A stretch of 10,076 nucleotides of DNA from Candidatus Syntropharchaeum sp. (GTDB taxonomy: Archaea > Halobacteriota > Syntropharchaeia > Alkanophagales > Methanospirareceae): contig JADHYP010000040.1 of the NCBI GenBank assembly GCA_016782355.1, forward strand, positions 1 through 10,076, written 5' to 3'. Positions 6,591 to 10,076 of the stretch are shown piece by piece. How positions within the stretch are numbered: the first letter of the stretch is position 1; every line of letters starts with the position of its first letter. The notes beneath the pieces are model-generated. The model worked only from the letters and a program-made list of their open reading frames with translations. It did no database searches and was not told the DNA's origin. A program made the translations under genes and the position numbers.

Positions 6591-7637
6591 ATGGTAAAAG
6601 GACTTGAGAAAGGATTAGATTTAGGGTTAGATGCGAAAAGGATTAAGGATAGAGTAAAGGAATATGCGAGGAAGGCGAGTAATGAAGAAGAACTGAAGAT
6701 TAAGGTTGAGGGTTTGATACAAGAGGTGATTGTGAAGTTTTTTGAAGAAGGAGAAGAGCCGGAGGTGGCTTACGAGCACAGAACGAAGATTTCAGGTAGA
6801 AGAGAGGATGCGCTCTACGGAACGGTTATCATCGAATACAAAGCACCGAAGAAATTGGATACGGGTAGCGAGTTTGTCAAAGCGAAGGAGCAAATCGAGG
6901 CGTATATAAAGGAGGAATCGGATGGCAAGGCAGAAAATTTTGGTAAGTTTTTTGGCGTGATTTTAGATGGCTATAAAATCTCGTTCGTCAGGTTCAGAAG
7001 GAATCAATGGATGGCGAACGAACCGGCAGAACTAAGCGAAGAATCGGTTTACAGGTTATTGGAAACGAGTGTTTTCGCAAGTGTGCGCATATTCGCCGAG
7101 CAAGTTAGAAGGGTTGGTAGAGCATTACGGTGTGGCGAAAGGAAAGAAAGTGGACGTGGAGAAGTTGATGTTTGCAGTCCATACTTATTACACGCTGGTG
7201 ATGAAATTATTCTTGACCCTGCATGCGGTTCCGGGACGTTCCTGGTGCTTGGGGTAAAAGAGGCGAAGAATTATGCGGAAGAGCATTTCGTAACCGATAA
7301 GGCGGAGTTGTTGCGGAAAATAGTGAGGAACGTTGTTGGTATTGACCTGAATCCGTTAGCGGTTCTGGCATCGAGAGCGAATTACGTAATCGCGTTAGGT
7401 GATTTAATCAGGTATATTCCAAAGGGAGGCGTGGAGATTCCTGTTTATTTGGCTGATTCTATTCTGGTGAGCAGGAAGGTAAAGTTTACGGGGGAATGGG
7501 AGGTTTATCTAACGACAAGCGAAGGTGAGTTCTCTGTTCCTCATGAAGTGATAGATAAAAACTTGCTGTCAAATGTATTGGGTGTGATAGATAGTTGTGT
7601 AAAGGGGATTACAGTGAAGAGGAGTTCGAGAAGCTGA
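6591..7637 (+). pseudogene. Fragment A: nuclease domain plus methyltransferase motif I
   Basis: This 348-codon frame starts at ATG 6591 with only a weak AGGATAAGAG upstream. Residues about 35-150 look like a PD-(D/E)xK endonuclease: helix Glu40 (VEGLIQE), Asp73, and E82-Y-K84, then QIEAYI. Residues about 160-200 are out-of-frame translation: the true continuation in that stretch is the +1 frame at about 7085-7207, which reads SPSKLEGLVEHYGV and KLMFAVHTYYTLVMKL. The frame becomes meaningful again from EIILDPACGSGTFLV (Asp209 of motif I, S-adenosylmethionine binding) to GVIDSC, and then ends in nonsense (ITVKRSSRS) after the missing base in the G run at 7604-7607. Confidence 0.75.
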
Positions 7638-8848
7638 TAGAGAGGGATTTTGCGGATTTGAAAGAGGACAGCATAGCGTCTTTGGTGGAACTTTACGACA
7701 AAATAAAAGATTTAGAAAAGGAGGGTAAGAACAGGATCTGGACGAGATTGCTTAAGAATTCGTTTGCTCCCTTGTTGATGGGTAAGTTTGATTTTGTGGT
7801 GGGTAATCCGCCGTGGGTGAATTGGGAGAGCTTGCCGGAGCATTACAGAGAAGAGACGAAGAAGCTCTGGGATTATTACGGGCTGTTAGAAAGAACGAAA
7901 GGAATGGGACTGGGGAAAGTGAAAAGAGACATGGCGATGTTGTTCACGGCAAGGTGCATTGATAGATACCTGAAAGACGGAGGTAAGTTCTCGTTCTTGA
8001 TACCGTTCACAACGTACAAAACTCAAGCAGGTGCGGGTTTCAGAAAGTTTCTGGTAAAAGGCTATTGGAAAGATAAGAAGGCTAATTCTCCTTGCAACGT
8101 CTTGAAGGTTCACGATTTGGTCACGCTTTATCCTTTTGAAGGCGCGATTAACCGAACCTCTTTGATAGTTATTGAGAAGAAGGGCGAGACTGAGTTTCCT
8201 ATTCCTTGCATGATGTGGAATAATCCGAGAAGTAGGGGGATGGATCAAGAGGCGAAACTTGAGGATGTGAGAAAGGCGACAAGGCAATTCGATATGATTT
8301 TAGCGCCGATAAGAAGAGGAAAGGCGAATGTGAATATGCCCTGGATGATTATCGGCGAAAAGGCTTACAGCGGAGTAATAAAAGTAATGCGAGCTTCGAG
8401 ATATAGAGCTTATGAAGGCACAAATACCGCCCTTAATTCTGTATATTGGATTAATATTCTTTCTAAAGAGCCCACGGGGATTTTAATTGAAAATCTATCA
8501 AATATAGGAAAAAGAAAAGTTAAAGAAATTAGGACTGTTATTGAACCAAATCTTATATATCCTCTTATGAGGGGAAGAGATATAAAAAAGTGGTACTCTA
8601 CACTGTCAAATTATATGGTGGTTCCGTTTAACGAAGAAGGGACTCAGCTTGAGGAAAGTGAGCTTAAAATTCGCTTTCTAAAATCTTACGAGTTTTTAAC
8701 CAAGTTTAAAACGGAATTAATTTCCAGGTCTGTGTATAAGCTATTTGGCAAGAAGAAACCTTTTTACTATGTTCATGGTGTTGGAAGATACACCTTCGCA
8801 CCTTATAAAGTCGTATGGAAAGAAATCTCCGGTAGAATTTATGGGTAA
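7595..8848 (+). pseudogene. Fragment B: methyltransferase motif IV and start of the recognition domain
   Basis: This open frame has no real start. It begins to make sense at GDYSEEEFEKLIERDF, the direct continuation of the sequence in the preceding frame. It carries the catalytic motif IV of adenine-N6 methyltransferases, DFVVGNPPWVNW (7790-7825), then FLIPFTTYKTQAGAGFRKFL and VHDLVTLYPFEGAINRTSLIVI, typical of the end of the catalytic domain of Eco57I-like enzymes. From about 8280 it enters a target-recognition region (RGRDIKKWY, then YTFAPYKVVWKEISG). It stops at TAA 8848 after another frame change. Confidence 0.75.
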
Positions 8849-9305
8849 AGGCATTTTTTCTACTTGTGTCGTTTCTGAGTATGAAGATAAAGCGATTGGA
8901 AACAAGTGTATAATCCCCGATCATAAAATAATGTTTATACCACTTGAAGATGAAAACGAAGCTTATTATGTCGCTTCAGTTCTGAACTCCTCAATTGCTC
9001 AGCTAATCGTGATGGGCTACACGATTGAGACTGCAATTTCCACACACGTGTTGAAGAATGTGTATGTTCCAAAGTTCAAGTCAAAAGATAAAGTTCACCT
9101 CAAATTAGCAGAACTTTCCAAAAATGCGCATGAGTTAGCGAAAAGGTATTACGAGCAAAATGATTTGGAAGTACAAGAAGAGATAAAGGAAGTTGAGGGG
9201 GAAATTGATAAGACGGTTGCGGGATTGTATGGGATTACGGGTGAAGAGTTGAAAGAGGTGAGGAAGACGTTGAGGGTTTTGAAAGGGGAGGATGTTGAGC
9301 GATAG
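8745..9305 (+). pseudogene. Fragment C: C-terminal target-recognition and helical tail
   Basis: Meaningful sequence starts at about 8833 (EFMGKGIFSTCVVSEY) and continues the WKEISG of the previous frame. IIPDHKIMFIPLEDENEAYYVASVLNSS and TAISTHVLKNVYVPKF match the TaqI/Eco57I-type specificity domain that reads the DNA target. A charged helical tail (HELAKRYYEQNDLEVQEEIKEVEGEIDKTV) and the GLYGITGEELKEV ending are typical of the family's C-terminus. Its first 29 codons (8745-8831) are out-of-frame noise. The stop is TAG 9303-9305. Confidence 0.75.
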
Positions 9306-9385
9306 TTTTATATATCTTCCCATTCGTAACTAAAAGTGTGGGTGAGATGGTACAGAGATGGATAAGCGAACTTGAATTTGGAGGT
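9306..9385 (+). promoter_or_regulatory. Promoter and ribosome binding site of the nuclease-like gene
   Basis: TTTTATATATC at 9306-9316 is the best TATA box in the window and abuts the preceding stop codon. Transcription would start near 9335. GGAGGT at 9380-9385 lies seven bases before TTG 9393, an ideal distance, and decides the start because no ATG or GTG precedes the open frame after the in-frame TAA at 9363-9365. Confidence 0.6.
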
Positions 9386-9392
9386 AGTAAAG

Positions 9393-10076
9393 TTGTTTAA
9401 CAAAGAAGAGTTAGAGCAAGCAGTCTGGAATGCAATTCGCAAAACTATTAACAAGTTTCGAGAACAGCCGTATTATTTCTTCACCGAGTCAGATATTCAC
9501 TCGTATTTTTATTACTCACTATATTCGACAAAATTTGAGGTGGTACGTGAGGATAAACGCATTTACTGTATTCATAGAGAGTATCCTACCAATTTTAGAT
9601 ATCGTAAAGGCGACCTTCTCAAACCTGAATACACTGAACCATATCCCCTAAGCAAGAAGATAGGCGATCGTGGACATTTCGATATTGCGGTTCTTAATCC
9701 CGAATTTATCTTTAATGCACCAAGTTGTGAAGATATTGTTAATAAGAATGTTCGATTCCTTGAAGAGAGAGTTGAAGATAATTTAGAATCAGTAAAGAAT
9801 GAATTACTTTTCGCCATCGAGTTCAAATACATCATAAAAAACAACAAGAATTTTATTAATGAGATATTAAAAGATAATAAGAAGTTGCTCTTTGCAAAGA
9901 GATGGGGATCAAAGGAGGCTGTGAATTTAGTCTTCTGCAATATTGATGATAGTTACGTTATCAAAGTAAAAGAAGCAATATTGAATGCCTCGGGTGACAT
10001 TCATGCTATCTTCATTCAATCATATTATAAGAATAATAAAAAAGTAACCCCAAAAATTGAAGCAAATAAAATAGAC
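9393..10076 (+). CDS. Unrecognised protein with PD-(D/E)xK nuclease-like motif, 3' end outside the window
   Basis: I do not recognise the family. The frame is open for 228 codons from TTG 9393 to the last base, with no stop. The TTG start is supported by GGAGGT at 9380-9385. The N-terminus is helical (NKEELEQAVWNAIRKTINKF), then FFTESDIHSYFYYSLY (29-44), whose Glu32 lies where many PD-(D/E)xK enzymes carry a helix glutamate. GDRGHFDIAVLNPEF (91-105) supplies Asp97, and LLFAIEFKYI (138-147) supplies E143-x-K145. Together Glu32, Asp97, Glu143 and Lys145 match the metal-dependent nuclease core of restriction and repair enzymes; this is pattern matching, not proof. Codons are visibly richer in A/T (many AAT, GAT, AAA) than in the housekeeping genes, consistent with acquired DNA. 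It follows the broken restriction-modification gene but has its own promoter. Confidence 0.72.
   Translation, partial: MFNKEELEQAVWNAIRKTINKFREQPYYFFTESDIHSYFYYSLYSTKFEVVREDKRIYCIHREYPTNFRYRKGDLLKPEYTEPYPLSKKIGDRGHFDIAVLNPEFIFNAPSCEDIVNKNVRFLEERVEDNLESVKNELLFAIEFKYIIKNNKNFINEILKDNKKLLFAKRWGSKEAVNLVFCNIDDSYVIKVKEAILNASGDIHAIFIQSYYKNNKKVTPKIEANKID

Larger units (their letters stand above)
6591..9305 (+). pseudogene. Broken single-chain restriction-modification enzyme (type IIG, Eco57I/N6-adenine methyltransferase type)
   Basis: One ancestral gene is spread over three frames. An intact relative would cut DNA with an N-terminal PD-(D/E)xK nuclease and methylate adenine in the same target, using a fused gamma-type methyltransferase and a C-terminal recognition domain. 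All of these are recognisable in the right order: D73...E82-Y-K84 (6807-6842), DPACGSG (7215-7235), GIDLNPLAV (about 7338-7364), GNPPWVNW (7802-7825) and a recognition-region C-terminus with LNSS..Q and ISTHVL. The reading frame must change near 7060-7090, at about 7195-7220 (with loss of sequence), at the G run 7604-7607, and near 8822-8838. The roughly 905 codons are short of the usual 1000 or more. The region that normally precedes motif I, with its GEYYTP-type motif, is missing. With catalytic parts separated and a piece lost, a working enzyme is unlikely unless the breaks are assembly errors. Confidence 0.82.

Noticed and set aside
7595..8848. Fragment B as an independent methyltransferase gene starting at TTG 7595.
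   Set aside because: It lacks the S-adenosylmethionine motif I, which sits in the preceding frame. The TTG has no ribosome site, and one base in the G run rejoins the two frames.
9347..9400. A 17-codon leader reading frame (MVQRWISELEFGGSKVV) whose stop overlaps the TTG start at 9393.
   Set aside because: The GGTGA before its ATG is only one base away, too close for a ribosome site, and the peptide has no family features. Overlap with the next start may be chance.
9572..9940. A 122-codon minus-strand frame at the window end.
   Set aside because: It lies opposite the TTG-start nuclease-like frame, which has a promoter, ribosome site and motif pattern. The antisense frame has none.

Overview
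This window is archaeal DNA. The evidence is an archaeal-type SecY, an MptE enzyme of tetrahydromethanopterin synthesis, a DUF424 protein, an intron-less tRNA-Ile with no encoded CCA, A+T-rich TATA-like promoters and several starts with a GGTGA/GGAGG ribosome site. MptE suggests a euryarchaeon that uses methanopterin (methanogen, methane oxidiser or Archaeoglobus-like). A closer assignment is not supported by the sequence alone.

Layout. Positions 1-1644 are the end of a ribosomal protein operon: the 3' end of the uL15 gene, then secY 12 bases later. A FAD/NAD(P)H thiol-type oxidoreductase of the CoA-disulfide reductase/NADH oxidase family follows (1720-3120). It is convergent with a small DsrE-like protein (3144-3548, minus). 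Next is mptE (3619-4281, minus), divergent from a fusion of a TrkA-N (RCK) nucleotide-binding domain with a DHH/DHHA1 phosphoesterase (4378-5874). A block of A/T hairpins, a DUF424 gene (minus) and tRNA-Ile(GAT) at 6435-6509 close the housekeeping part.

From the 3' side of the tRNA onward the content is accessory DNA. A large single-chain (type IIG-like) restriction-modification gene at 6591-9305 is broken by three frameshifts and at least one internal deletion. It still shows its parts in order: a D...ExK nuclease motif, a methyltransferase motif I (DPACGSG), a motif IV (NPPW), and a C-terminal target-recognition region. Just after it, with its own TATA box and a strong GGAGGT ribosome site, a gene starts at TTG 9393 and runs off the window end. 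It encodes an unrecognised protein with the residue pattern of a PD-(D/E)xK nuclease.

How the genes fit together. The left half serves translation, secretion, redox/sulfur chemistry, cofactor synthesis and probably nucleotide-linked signalling or potassium control. The right half is a defence-type patch beside a tRNA gene, with one dead or dying restriction-modification enzyme and one apparently intact nuclease-like gene. I see no CRISPR array, no transposase and no clear integrase. I find no fully convincing new system. The best leads are the TTG-start nuclease-like gene, the microhomology-type deletion in the restriction-modification gene, and the concentric dyad over the tRNA-Ile promoter.
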